Below are positions 28,288 to 36,612 of a stretch of 64,000 nt of DNA, piece by piece. The position numbers and the translations under genes are program-made. Each line of letters starts with the position of its first letter. Within the stretch, counting starts at the first letter, position 1. The notes below the pieces were generated by a model that was not told the origin of the DNA, made no database searches, and worked only from the letters and a program-made list of their open reading frames with translations. Source of the DNA: Pseudoalteromonas sp. Scap06 (GTDB lineage Bacteria > Pseudomonadota > Gammaproteobacteria > Enterobacterales > Alteromonadaceae); contig NZ_CP041330.1 in assembly GCF_013394165.1 (NCBI RefSeq), positions 2,968,501-3,032,500 on the forward strand, given 5' to 3'.

Positions 28288-30834
28288 TTACTCTGCGCTA
28301 TTTTTTACTGGACATAAAAAGTTATAATGCTCTTTACCTATTAAGCTCATCAGCTTATTTTCAGAGCATAACCCCTTAAACCATTGTAAACGGTAAAAAA
28401 CTGGGCTCCACCCCAAATTTATACTTTGCTCTATTGATGCTAACGCCGAGTATTTTTCATTCAACAAGCTTTGTAGCATTGCTTTAATAAAGTATGCCTC
28501 TGCCAAATTAGAATTAGTAGCTAACAGCTGTTCAATCTGGTTCATTGCTTGTTGATTTCTATCTAAATGAATCAACACTTGTGCTTTTTCAAGTTGTTCT
28601 GCAACGTTCTGCGACGAAGAATCAAGCTGCTTATTGACTTCTAAATATAAGCTTTCGGCCTCTGTAAAGCGGCCCTTAAAATGAAGTAAATCGGCATAGT
28701 TAAGTTGTAAGGTAGTTGTTTTGGCATCTAACATCATCGCTTTTTGAGCAAAATTTAATGCATCGACAAACTCACCTTGTAGAGAAAGAGTAATTGAATA
28801 ATTACTATAAATAGAAGCGCTTTGCCGCCCCGAATCTATCAGTTTTTGGTAGTTATTCTCTGCAGCCTTCAAGTCACCCGATAACAAATATACATCAGCG
28901 ACTGTTTTTAGCGTTACAATATCGTTAGGGTTATAACTTAATACCTCCTTTAAATATTTTAATGCGTTAGCACGTTTCCCCGATGTGAGATACGCTATTG
29001 CAAGGTTTCTTGTCGCTAATAAAGTTGGCCTTATTTTATATGCCATTTTCGCATGCTTTAAAGATTCTTCAAGGCGACCTATACGCTTAAAATAAATAGC
29101 CAAAATAGTTTCTCTTTGGTATTCCTCTAATGATGAGTTTTGAATTCTGCTAATAATTTTTTCGGCTTTAATGTGCTCCCCCGTTTGTTGATATATTTCA
29201 AGTAGGTCAATTAAATAAGCAGGACTGTCACTGTATGAAGTTGGCGCTCGTTCAAGTTGAAATTGTAACTTTGTTATGAGCGCTACATTTTTGGAAGACT
29301 TATAAAGTCGTAAAATTATTTTTCGGTATAAAGGATATAAAGGCTTAAAATCTGGCTGTTGCGATAACAAGGCTTCAGCCATGGCACGTTGCTTTTGAGT
29401 ACTACCTAAATCATTCGCAGTTAGGGTAACTAAAGATACATATTGCCTGATAAACTCATCTGACAATAACAGTTCCCTATTTGACAGGATGCTTGGGCTA
29501 AGCAAGTTTTGTATTGAAGATAGTGTTGAGTTATAAATATTTAGATAGCTTTCTTTATTTGTTGCACTTCGGGTTGTGCCTACCATTGTGGCGTTTTTAT
29601 CTAATTCGTTTAGTGTAAAGTCACAAGACAAAAGACTACAATCTAATACAGGAATCAGTAGCTTAGTAGCTCTTAGCGCAGTAGCTAAATTATTTAGGCC
29701 TGCATCATTACCAAGTATTAATTGTGTTTGTGTAACTTCCTTGCTCGAAATTAAAGCAAACTTGCGATCCGCAAGTACATATTCGGTTATTGCATCTTTG
29801 ACGCCAAGACTAAGTAAGCGCTTTTGTGTATCCGTAACTTGGCTACTCACTGTAAATTCTACTGGCATCAAAGCTATCCTCTCTATCGGTTTTGATGAAT
29901 ACCAAAGCCAGCTCCCCGCGATCAATAACAGACAAAGAGCCACAGTAAGAAATAATCTTCTATTGAAAAAACGTTTACTTACGTTGTTATTATTTTGATA
30001 GCTTTTAACATCGACAGTCAGGCTTTCAAAACTAAGTGAGTCTAAAATCCGCCTAAACTGAGATGCTACGGCACGAGCGCTTTCAGGTCGTTTATCAACT
30101 TTGAATGCTAATAATTGTTTAAGTAAAGGCACTAAATCAGCAGATAACTCTTTGATCGATTCATAACTTGCGCTACAAGGAAATGACATTATTTGTTTTG
30201 CTAAATCTTGCCCTATATTACTCGATGCTTGTTTTGAATAGGCATGGTAGCCTGTTAATAATTGATAAGCTATTAGCCCTAGTGAAAACAAATCACTACG
30301 AAAATCCATAGTTTGATTATTCAATTGTTCAGGCGACATTGCCTTTAAACTGCCATAATCAGTGCCTATATTTGTCGCTTCAGCTCCTTTAATTTTTGAG
30401 ATACCAAAATCTGTTATTTTAACTGTGTCTTCATCACTAACTAATACATTGGCAGGTTTCAAATCGAGATGTAGTATGCCTTTATCATGAATTGCAGCTA
30501 GGCCATCGCTGATATGAATAAGTATTTCTAATTTTTTAGTAAGAGTGAGACTCTGTTCTTTCATTAAATGGGCTAAGGTCGTTCCTTTAACATACTCCAT
30601 TTCTAATAAAATTTGTTCATCCCGATGAATTATCTTATAAAGCTGCACTATATTTGGGTGATTTAAGCTTGCAATTAACTTTGCTTCGCTGATGGCTCGC
30701 TCAGTATTATTTCCAGCTAATTTCATAACTTTGAGGGCTACTTGTCTATTCAACTCTAGATCTGTTGCAAGGTATATCGTACTCATTCCTCCTTGCGCCA
30801 AAACTTGTATTTGTTTGTAATAATCCTCTAACAC
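28288..30834 (-). CDS. Membrane Ser/Thr protein kinase with C-terminal TPR repeats
   Basis: 848 residues. Cytoplasmic Hanks-type kinase domain (about 7-270): Gly loop LAQGGMSTIYLA, Lys35, Glu50, catalytic loop HLDLKPANV (Asp124, Asn129), DFG at 142-144 and SPEQ in place of APE. The catalytic loop has Leu instead of Arg before Asp, a non-RD kinase. One membrane helix at about 293-312, then a periplasmic region with a stretch of unknown fold and many TPR repeats (about 470-830). Divergent from the FHA regulator, its likely partner or substrate. All catalytic residues are present, so activity is expected. Confidence 0.9.
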   Translation of the reverse strand: MLEDYYKQIQVLAQGGMSTIYLATDLELNRQVALKVMKLAGNNTERAISEAKLIASLNHPNIVQLYKIIHRDEQILLEMEYVKGTTLAHLMKEQSLTLTKKLEILIHISDGLAAIHDKGILHLDLKPANVLVSDEDTVKITDFGISKIKGAEATNIGTDYGSLKAMSPEQLNNQTMDFRSDLFSLGLIAYQLLTGYHAYSKQASSNIGQDLAKQIMSFPCSASYESIKELSADLVPLLKQLLAFKVDKRPESARAVASQFRRILDSLSFESLTVDVKSYQNNNNVSKRFFNRRLFLTVALCLLLIAGSWLWYSSKPIERIALMPVEFTVSSQVTDTQKRLLSLGVKDAITEYVLADRKFALISSKEVTQTQLILGNDAGLNNLATALRATKLLIPVLDCSLLSCDFTLNELDKNATMVGTTRSATNKESYLNIYNSTLSSIQNLLSPSILSNRELLLSDEFIRQYVSLVTLTANDLGSTQKQRAMAEALLSQQPDFKPLYPLYRKIILRLYKSSKNVALITKLQFQLERAPTSYSDSPAYLIDLLEIYQQTGEHIKAEKIISRIQNSSLEEYQRETILAIYFKRIGRLEESLKHAKMAYKIRPTLLATRNLAIAYLTSGKRANALKYLKEVLSYNPNDIVTLKTVADVYLLSGDLKAAENNYQKLIDSGRQSASIYSNYSITLSLQGEFVDALNFAQKAMMLDAKTTTLQLNYADLLHFKGRFTEAESLYLEVNKQLDSSSQNVAEQLEKAQVLIHLDRNQQAMNQIEQLLATNSNLAEAYFIKAMLQSLLNEKYSALASIEQSINLGWSPVFYRLQWFKGLCSENKLMSLIGKEHYNFLCPVKNSAE

Positions 30835-30955
30835 AAACTGTTCGATCCATCATATGTAAATAATTAGTCTAGTATTTAATGTTAATTAAATGCAAAGTCA
30901 ATATATACAATATGATAGTGTAATATTATTTACTAAAAGACCAAAAGAGAGCTGT

Positions 30956-31918
30956 ATGGCTATACTGACTAAGTTAAACTCAAATATGAGCTTTTATCTG
31001 CGCGACTTTCATCGTTTTGGTCGGCTAGCCCACTCTGTTGACACCTTATTAAACTACCCAGAAGTGACACGTATTCATGCTGTAATAGAGTGGGTTAAAC
31101 CACACTGGTACATTCGTGACTTAAGCAAAAATGGTATTTGGCTAAACGGTAAACGACTTGATAAGCAAACCAATTCCGTATTAGCCCTAAATGATCGCAT
31201 CAGCTTTTCAGAAATAAATAACTTAGATTACCAGTTAACTTCTATCGATCCACCAAGAGACCTTTTACTACCGGTCAATGGAACAAATACACATTGTATG
31301 TTGCTCGAACCTTATCATTTTTTACCCGATAGCCAACACCCCAAAGCTGTTATTTATTACGACCCTGAGAGACTCTCTTGGTGTTATGAAAATACAGAAA
31401 CTCACCAATTAACACTCTTAAAAGATGGCCAAATAATAATAATCGCAGAACAGCAGTGGCAGTTTTTTCAAGCAGAAATGGCATCACAAGAAAACACGCT
31501 GAATTTAAGTCCTACGTCTATTAATAACCTTAAATTTATGTTCAATTTAAGCTTAGATGAAGAGCAAACCGAATTAAAAATAAGGCAACATAATAAATTA
31601 GTTGACCTAGATGTTCGCTCTCACCACTATCTTACTTTATTGCTGGCTCGTAATAAATTGACTGATATCAAAAATAAATTTGAGCCTGATGTACAGGGCT
31701 GGGTACAAGTTAAGAAATTAGCACGCGATCTCGGTATTAATGAGAGCCATGTCAATATTCAGATCCACCGTGCGCGAAAACAGTTTATGGACTCTTTCAA
31801 TAATATATTATCTGCTGATATTTTGATTGAACGTAAACGAGGTAAAGTTCGTTTTGCAGGGACGTGCTTTACAATTGTAAAGGGGGCGAATTGTGAATCA
31901 ACAGAGCCTAAAAATTAA
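30956..31918 (+). CDS. FHA-domain protein with C-terminal winged-helix DNA-binding domain
   Basis: About 320 residues. N-terminal FHA domain (about 12-90) with the phosphothreonine-binding residues in FGRLAHS (Arg23), TRIHAV and SKNGIWLNGK. A middle region of unknown fold follows, then a winged-helix domain (about 215-310) with recognition-helix segment LARDLGINESHVNIQIHRA and wing IERKRGKVRFAG, as in OmpR-type C-terminal domains. The frame opens at 30890, but the ATG at 30956 follows AAAGAGAGC. Divergent from a Ser/Thr kinase: a phospho-threonine responsive transcription factor is the simplest reading. Confidence 0.8.
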   Translation: MAILTKLNSNMSFYLRDFHRFGRLAHSVDTLLNYPEVTRIHAVIEWVKPHWYIRDLSKNGIWLNGKRLDKQTNSVLALNDRISFSEINNLDYQLTSIDPPRDLLLPVNGTNTHCMLLEPYHFLPDSQHPKAVIYYDPERLSWCYENTETHQLTLLKDGQIIIIAEQQWQFFQAEMASQENTLNLSPTSINNLKFMFNLSLDEEQTELKIRQHNKLVDLDVRSHHYLTLLLARNKLTDIKNKFEPDVQGWVQVKKLARDLGINESHVNIQIHRARKQFMDSFNNILSADILIERKRGKVRFAGTCFTIVKGANCESTEPKN

Positions 31919-31920
31919 GA

Positions 31921-31954
31921 AATGGCTGTGGCAACGAGCTGAGCTACAGCCATT
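31921..31954. terminator. Hairpin between the FHA gene and the convergent small gene
   Basis: AATGGCTGT/ACAGCCATT inverted repeat extended by a G-U and two more pairs, about 12 pairs with a 10-base loop, just after the FHA-gene stop. No T run, so terminator activity is uncertain. Confidence 0.45.
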
Positions 31955-31964
31955 CACTGGTCGA

Positions 31965-32297
31965 TTACTGAGCTATTATTTGTAGCGAACAATTGTAGCG
32001 AACAGCCTTATTTATCAATGATTTAAATTCAAGGCTAAATGCCACAAGCGACTCTTCCATAGGGTAACAAGCAATACACTTATCAAGCTCTTCAGTAAGC
32101 TGATTAAGCATACTAACTGATATTGGATTTTCAGCCTCTACGCCGTATTGATGCTTCCAAAACCGCTGTAGTATAGGAGCATCATTTAACATAGTTATAT
32201 ACTCATAACCATCATGCCAAAGCTCATCTGTCAAAGAGCATTGAAATTCAGGCTCATCGAGATGAAATGTTGTAGATGATAGAACGACCTTTCTCAT
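31965..32297 (-). CDS. Small acidic protein, candidate immunity partner
   Basis: 110 residues, no signal peptide, about 16 acidic against 8 basic residues. No family recognised. It starts 23 bases after the stop of the secreted toxin-like gene on the same strand. Size, acidity, cytoplasmic location and position match a cognate inhibitor of an exported nuclease, as barstar is to barnase. That is inference from layout; the sequence does not match an immunity family I know. Confidence 0.6.
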   Translation of the reverse strand: MRKVVLSSTTFHLDEPEFQCSLTDELWHDGYEYITMLNDAPILQRFWKHQYGVEAENPISVSMLNQLTEELDKCIACYPMEESLVAFSLEFKSLINKAVRYNCSLQIIAQ

Positions 32298-32320
32298 AAT
32301 TATCTATTCCAAAATTGACA

Positions 32321-32713
32321 TTAAAAACAGTTTCCCGGTGCACCATTTAGTTCAGGGAACTGAGTAACAACCTCTCCATTTGGCTTAATTATCAAGCGGG
32401 CGCACTTCTCTTGCTGAGTACCAACTACCATCCCTAGGTTAGCATCATACCTAATACGAGAATCAGGCTGTACTGTTCGTGATTTATTAGTTGCATTTTG
32501 TACTTGTTCGCAAAATTGTTGTGCATCTTGAATTGTTGCACAATACTGAGGCAAAAATTGACTGGCTTGTACACCTGCAGTGCAATGCCTTTGCTGAATA
32601 TGAGCAAAAGATTGTGCTGTTACATCACATATTGGGTCTGCAGCTGCCTGAGTTGCAGAAATAAATAGGTAACTGATAAAGCTGCTATAGATAACCGAAT
32701 TAATTAATTTCAT
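32321..32713 (-). CDS. Secreted Cys-rich protein resembling a small RNase-type toxin
   Basis: 130 residues with a Sec signal peptide (about 1-25). Six cysteines in the mature part (29, 44, 58, 68, 104 and 129) fit three disulfides. The order of motifs matches contact-dependent and polymorphic RNase toxin domains of the barnase/EndoU-like fold: HIQQRHC (His38, Arg42, His43), SQFLP, a helix, RIRYDANLGMVVG at 86-98 and RLIIKPNGEVVTQFPE at 106-121. The fold is proposed from pattern only. The next gene downstream is a candidate immunity protein. Confidence 0.6.
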   Translation of the reverse strand: MKLINSVIYSSFISYLFISATQAAADPICDVTAQSFAHIQQRHCTAGVQASQFLPQYCATIQDAQQFCEQVQNATNKSRTVQPDSRIRYDANLGMVVGTQQEKCARLIIKPNGEVVTQFPELNGAPGNCF

Positions 32714-32796
32714 TACTGTCTCCTTTGCAATCTAAATTGATAGGAAGTCACTCTTCCTTTCTCAATCTAGATACTAGGGAGAAATATTCCATAACA

Positions 32797-32823
32797 AAGT
32801 ATTACACAGTGCAGGTAATACTT
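32797..32823. promoter_or_regulatory. Perfect 9-bp inverted repeat in a divergent intergenic region
   Basis: AAGTATTAC (32797-32805) and GTAATACTT (32815-32823) separated by nine bases, between the divergent toxin-like gene and the collar/RhiA-like operon. Size and symmetry suit a dimeric DNA-binding protein. Candidate operator. Confidence 0.5.
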
Positions 32824-32863
32824 CGTAATAACAATCTCTAATTAGAAGACCTATCTTTTGGTG

Positions 32864-32883
32864 ACTTGGTTGACATACCAAGT
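32864..32883 (+). promoter_or_regulatory. -35 box TTGACA inside a 6-bp dyad
   Basis: ACTTGG and CCAAGT flank TTGACATA, so a perfect -35 hexamer (32870-32875) sits at the centre of a dyad. The -10 is weak (TACTTA at 15 bases or CTTACA at 17), as in activated promoters. It lies about 50 bases upstream of the first RhiA-like gene. Confidence 0.45.
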
Positions 32884-32927
32884 ACACACTTACTTACACG
32901 ATGTAACACAACTAAAAGGAAACGAGG

Positions 32928-33563
32928 ATGTCTATTTATAAATTATTAGTTAAAAACGACTCAACTAACCCAACACGATTTGCAATTTTCCAAGAAAAGC
33001 CATCATTAGATGTTGGCGGTAATGTATTCACATTAGCTTGGTTTAGCAAGTATGCATATCAAGGAACAACTGCCGAATTTGCTTGGGAAATTGACTACAG
33101 TGCAATTTGGTCAAGACCAGGTCAAGAGCTTCGCCCTGGCGTTATCTGTAAAACATCACAGTCAAAACGAGTTGATTTAGATGGTGCGAATACAGTCACT
33201 TTAGGCTACGACAATGTTAATGATGCCTTTAACATGAGCTCTCCTGTAAAAGGTAATAGTGGCAGTATTTTTACAAATTGTGACGAGACAGTACCTAATT
33301 CAAACACCACTCCATCAGCTGCTGCGGGTATTGGTATTGCTATGAGTGGTGCGGGGACTTTTTTAGTCAGTACGCAACCGAATATGAATTTAACATGGAC
33401 ACCCAAGCCTAAATATTACCTTGTTGCTGGTAACTTCAAAACTGGCGAAATTTTAGATACGCAAACAATCATGAACAGTGGCAGAGCTCTCGAAATTCCA
33501 TATCAAGGAATTTTAACGCAGAGCGCAACCTTAAATAGCCAAAATGTTTTAGTACTAAATTAA
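32928..33563 (+). CDS. RhiA-like protein, first paralogue
   Basis: 211 residues, no signal peptide, beta-rich. It shares with the gene at 34681 a set of motifs in the same order: Y-LLVKNDSTNPTRFAIF near the N terminus, TLAWFSKYAY, IWSRPGQELRPGVIC, CDETVPNSNTT, AAGIGIAMSGAGTFLVST and QPNMNLTWTPKP. From memory this matches the family of RhiA, a rhizosphere-induced abundant cytoplasmic protein of Rhizobium; not verified by search. AAAAGGAAACGAGG precedes the ATG. First of three genes that form one operon. Confidence 0.65.
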   Translation: MSIYKLLVKNDSTNPTRFAIFQEKPSLDVGGNVFTLAWFSKYAYQGTTAEFAWEIDYSAIWSRPGQELRPGVICKTSQSKRVDLDGANTVTLGYDNVNDAFNMSSPVKGNSGSIFTNCDETVPNSNTTPSAAAGIGIAMSGAGTFLVSTQPNMNLTWTPKPKYYLVAGNFKTGEILDTQTIMNSGRALEIPYQGILTQSATLNSQNVLVLN

Positions 33564-33618
33564 TGCTAATTTGTGTGCGCTAATTAATGGCGCACACATT
33601 AATTGGAGGGAATCAGAT

Positions 33619-34653
33619 ATGGCTGCTCTAGATAATCAACATACTTATGATATAGATAGTTTATTATTTGCAATGCAACAAAAAAACTTAGTGTATAACT
33701 ACGACTTTCGTTATTTTAGTAATCAAACGAATACACAACCTATTAAGTATAACCACCCCGATGGCTGGATATACAGTGATCCAGGTAATGGTTCACAAAT
33801 TAGTTCAGAAAATAACGGCTGTCGAATCGTTACCAGTACAGAAGAAAACGCCACAATGAGCTTTCGACAAAATATTCACGAGTTTCCAAGATGGAAAGAA
33901 ACTCTATGCTCTGAACACATTAGCTGTGTGGCACAGTTAAATGTTAAAGGAACAGGCGAGCTACACTTTTGCTTGTCAGACGGTATTACATATGCCCAAA
34001 GAACATACACAATCCAAAACAGCCAAGAACTCAATATATCTACCGAATTAGAAATTGCAATGGATGCAAAAACTGTTTTTGTTGAACTTTCGTGCTCTTC
34101 CCCGTCTGTCGTTATTTCTGTAAAAAAAATATTCGCAAACAAGGGCTATATAGCTTTAGCTAGTCTGCCTTGTATTGTTGCAGGTGTCATTGGTGAGCGA
34201 AAGCAGTACGTAGCAACAGAACAAGCACCAGCAGAAGAACTACCTCTATGTACTATACCAATTGCATTGAACAGTGATCAAACACGGCTAAACTCGGTTA
34301 TTAACTATCGCTTCGGCAAGCAAGGTGAATTTTCTTTATTACCTGATTTTAGAGGATATTTCAGCCGTGCTTGGGATAACTCAGCCGGTAGAGATAAAAA
34401 TGCCAAACAACGTAAAATGTCAGGTGATTCGAATAATATTGGTGACCTAGTGGGTACAACAGAGCCCGATATATTTAAAGAGCATCAACATACCATTACT
34501 TTTAAGCCTGTGAATATGCTTAATCCTGAAAAAGGAAGTCCAGCCTATGGTGTTAATCTTGCAGCGAGTACTCAAACTCAGATCACGACAGAGGGTGACC
34601 TTGAAACACGTCCAATCAATATTGCAGAATTATTTACAATTAAGTGGGCTTGA
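33619..34653 (+). CDS. Phage tail-collar-like domain protein
   Basis: About 344 residues. The N-terminal 200 residues are beta-rich and of unknown family. The C-terminal part matches phage tail-collar/receptor-binding tips: LPDFRGYFSRAWDNSAGRD at 241-259, a VGTTEPDIFKEHQHT histidine loop near 278-292 and the closing ETRPINIAELFTIKW. The frame opens earlier, but GGAGGGAATCAG precedes the ATG at 33619. It lies between two RhiA-like paralogues, 55 bases after the first and 27 before the second. No tail, capsid or lysis genes are nearby, so it is not an ordinary prophage remnant. Confidence 0.75.
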   Translation: MAALDNQHTYDIDSLLFAMQQKNLVYNYDFRYFSNQTNTQPIKYNHPDGWIYSDPGNGSQISSENNGCRIVTSTEENATMSFRQNIHEFPRWKETLCSEHISCVAQLNVKGTGELHFCLSDGITYAQRTYTIQNSQELNISTELEIAMDAKTVFVELSCSSPSVVISVKKIFANKGYIALASLPCIVAGVIGERKQYVATEQAPAEELPLCTIPIALNSDQTRLNSVINYRFGKQGEFSLLPDFRGYFSRAWDNSAGRDKNAKQRKMSGDSNNIGDLVGTTEPDIFKEHQHTITFKPVNMLNPEKGSPAYGVNLAASTQTQITTEGDLETRPINIAELFTIKWA

Positions 34654-34680
34654 TATCTTTTAGGAAGGTGTGCCAGAGCA

Positions 34681-35376
34681 ATGACTAACTATACTTTAAA
34701 AGTTAAAAATAACTCCAGCAATGCAACTAGTTTTTGTGTATTTATGGCCTTACCTGAAGAGCAAGCCCAAAATAGTTCATTCTATACACTTGCATGGATG
34801 GTCAAATATGCTGAACCAAATACGATGATAAGATTTTCATGGAGCGATATCTTCAATGTTATTTGGTCACAACCTGGAAGACATTTACAATCTGGCGTTA
34901 TTTGCGATGTTAGGGAACCTAATTTTTTATCATTAAGTCGAAGCATTAAAATAAACGCCGCTGCATCTCAATGTCTTGACATTAACCCGCCTGAAAAAGG
35001 ATGTACGACATTACAATATAATAAAAAGCAGCTAACTTACTGTTTTAGCAAACTTGAAAAAAGCAACAATGATCAAATAACGATCAACTGTGATTCTGAA
35101 GTACCTAACTCAAAAACTACATCCCCTCACATTGCTGCAGGTATTGGAATAGGGCTTTCGGGTTCAGGGTTATTCTTAGTTAATACCCAACCTAATTTGG
35201 CATTTATGTGGCCTGTACCACCTTTTAAGTTTTATTTATCTTTTGGTTCCGTTAAATGGGGAGAAATAATTGACCGCGAATCATGGCTAGAGAGAGCTGT
35301 ACTCGTTTCATTTAATGATACTACCGAATGTGAAGCCATCTTAAACATTAACAATCGCCTCAAAGTAATCAGGTAA
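34681..35376 (+). CDS. RhiA-like protein, second paralogue
   Basis: 231 residues, no signal peptide. Paralogue of the product at 32928: YTLKVKNNSSNATSFCVF, FYTLAWMVKYAEP, VIWSQPGRHLQSGVIC, CDSEVPNSKTT, AAGIGIGLSGSGLFLVNT and QPNLAFMW align in order. It differs by an extra Cys-containing insert before the CDSEVPNS motif. Ends the three-gene operon. It could be a structural or ligand-binding partner of the collar protein. Confidence 0.62.
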   Translation: MTNYTLKVKNNSSNATSFCVFMALPEEQAQNSSFYTLAWMVKYAEPNTMIRFSWSDIFNVIWSQPGRHLQSGVICDVREPNFLSLSRSIKINAAASQCLDINPPEKGCTTLQYNKKQLTYCFSKLEKSNNDQITINCDSEVPNSKTTSPHIAAGIGIGLSGSGLFLVNTQPNLAFMWPVPPFKFYLSFGSVKWGEIIDRESWLERAVLVSFNDTTECEAILNINNRLKVIR

Positions 35377-35378
35377 TA

Positions 35379-35393
35379 CCCCGATTAACGGGG
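35379..35393. terminator. Short hairpin between the operon end and the enolase-family gene
   Basis: CCCCG/CGGGG stem with an ATTAA loop just after the stop of the second RhiA-like gene. No T run on either strand, so a weak terminator at best. Confidence 0.35.
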
Positions 35394-35409
35394 CATTACA
35401 CAAACGCTT

Positions 35410-36585
35410 TTACTTTATCTCAACACGTTGTGAGCGCATTACAATTTCATCGTTAAGCTCAATCCCAAGGCCTGGTTCTTCTGATACTTCAAAAAAGCCA
35501 TTTTTAGGTTGTGGATCTTGTAAGCACAGCTCTCTGTTCCACTTTTTAATCGCATAAGTATGATGTTCATGAATTAAAAAGTTAGGGATTGCTGTTTCTA
35601 AATGTAATGCTGCCGCGGTTGCAACCGGCCCACCACACACGTGTGCCTGAATACGCACGTCAAAAATATCTGCGTAATCACATACTTTTTTAGTTTCAGT
35701 AAAGCCACCACATAAACCAATATCTGGCTGGAGTACATCAATGCTTTGATCTTCTAAATATGGACGCACGCCCCAACGGTTATATAAGCGCTCGCCGCCT
35801 GCAATAGGCACAGCCACTTTATCAGCCACTTTGGCATGTAATGAGTGGTTTAAATAATTCACCGGCTCTTCAAAATACATACAATCAAATTCTTCTGCAA
35901 TCTCACCAATTTGAATTGCTGATGTCGCACCAGGTAAACTGTGGCATTCAAAAATAATGTCAACTTCATCACCCACAGCTTCACGAATAGCCTGCATACG
36001 AGCGCGGTATAGTTTCATTTCTGGGCGAGAAATAATATTTGTGCGATCGTAATAGGTGTTGCCGTCTTTATCGTATTGAATTGGGTCAACCTTTACCGCA
36101 TCGTAACCTTCCGCTACTGCTTTTAGTGCCGCTTCGGCATATTCTTGTGGCTGTACCAGCGCTTTAAACTCACTGTCCCAGTCAAACTGTAACTGCGATG
36201 CATAAGTACGTAGTTTGTCGTTAACTTTACCACCAAGCAACTGATACACAGGTAAACCCAATGCTTTACCCTTTATATCCCAAAGCGCAGTATCAATCGC
36301 ACTCATTGCAGCATAAACTACCGGCCCACCACCTAAACCCCAAAAGCTTTCACGCAACATACGTGACCATAGTTTTTCAGTTTGAAACGGGTCATGGCCA
36401 ATTAAAAAGGCATCGGCCATTTCTTTGATCATCGCAGCGGCAGCGCTGTGACCTAAGTCATAAGCAAGACCGGCTTCACCTACACCGCTAATCCCTTCAT
36501 CGGTATGAATGCGAACAAATACCGGCGTCCATGCAGGACGCTCAGGACAATGAATGTCAAAGACTTCAACGCGATTTACTTTCAT
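35410..36585 (-). CDS. Enolase-superfamily (mandelate racemase/muconate lactonizing) sugar-acid dehydratase
   Basis: 391 residues. Capping domain then TIM barrel. Metal ligands are visible at Glu213 (FECHS), Glu239 (FEEP) and Glu265 (GGER), with KVD near 165-167 and His315 as the other acid/base side, plus the GGFTETKK segment shared with galactonate-type dehydratases. It likely dehydrates or cyclises a sugar acid. Follows the class II aldolase with a 27-base gap on the same strand, so the pair should work in one catabolic pathway. Marine relatives include 3,6-anhydrogalactonate cycloisomerases, but I cannot fix the substrate. Confidence 0.87.
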   Translation of the reverse strand: MKVNRVEVFDIHCPERPAWTPVFVRIHTDEGISGVGEAGLAYDLGHSAAAAMIKEMADAFLIGHDPFQTEKLWSRMLRESFWGLGGGPVVYAAMSAIDTALWDIKGKALGLPVYQLLGGKVNDKLRTYASQLQFDWDSEFKALVQPQEYAEAALKAVAEGYDAVKVDPIQYDKDGNTYYDRTNIISRPEMKLYRARMQAIREAVGDEVDIIFECHSLPGATSAIQIGEIAEEFDCMYFEEPVNYLNHSLHAKVADKVAVPIAGGERLYNRWGVRPYLEDQSIDVLQPDIGLCGGFTETKKVCDYADIFDVRIQAHVCGGPVATAAALHLETAIPNFLIHEHHTYAIKKWNRELCLQDPQPKNGFFEVSEEPGLGIELNDEIVMRSQRVEIK

Positions 36586-36612
36586 AAAAAATTCCTTATT
36601 AACCTTTATCGG

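Noticed and set aside
29576..29998. Plus-strand frame inside the kinase gene
   Set aside because: Antisense to a clear kinase reading frame; no start signal.
33619..34653. Collar-like gene as a prophage remnant
   Set aside because: No integrase, capsid, tail-tube, baseplate or lysis gene is in the neighbourhood, and it is tightly embedded between two paralogous genes.
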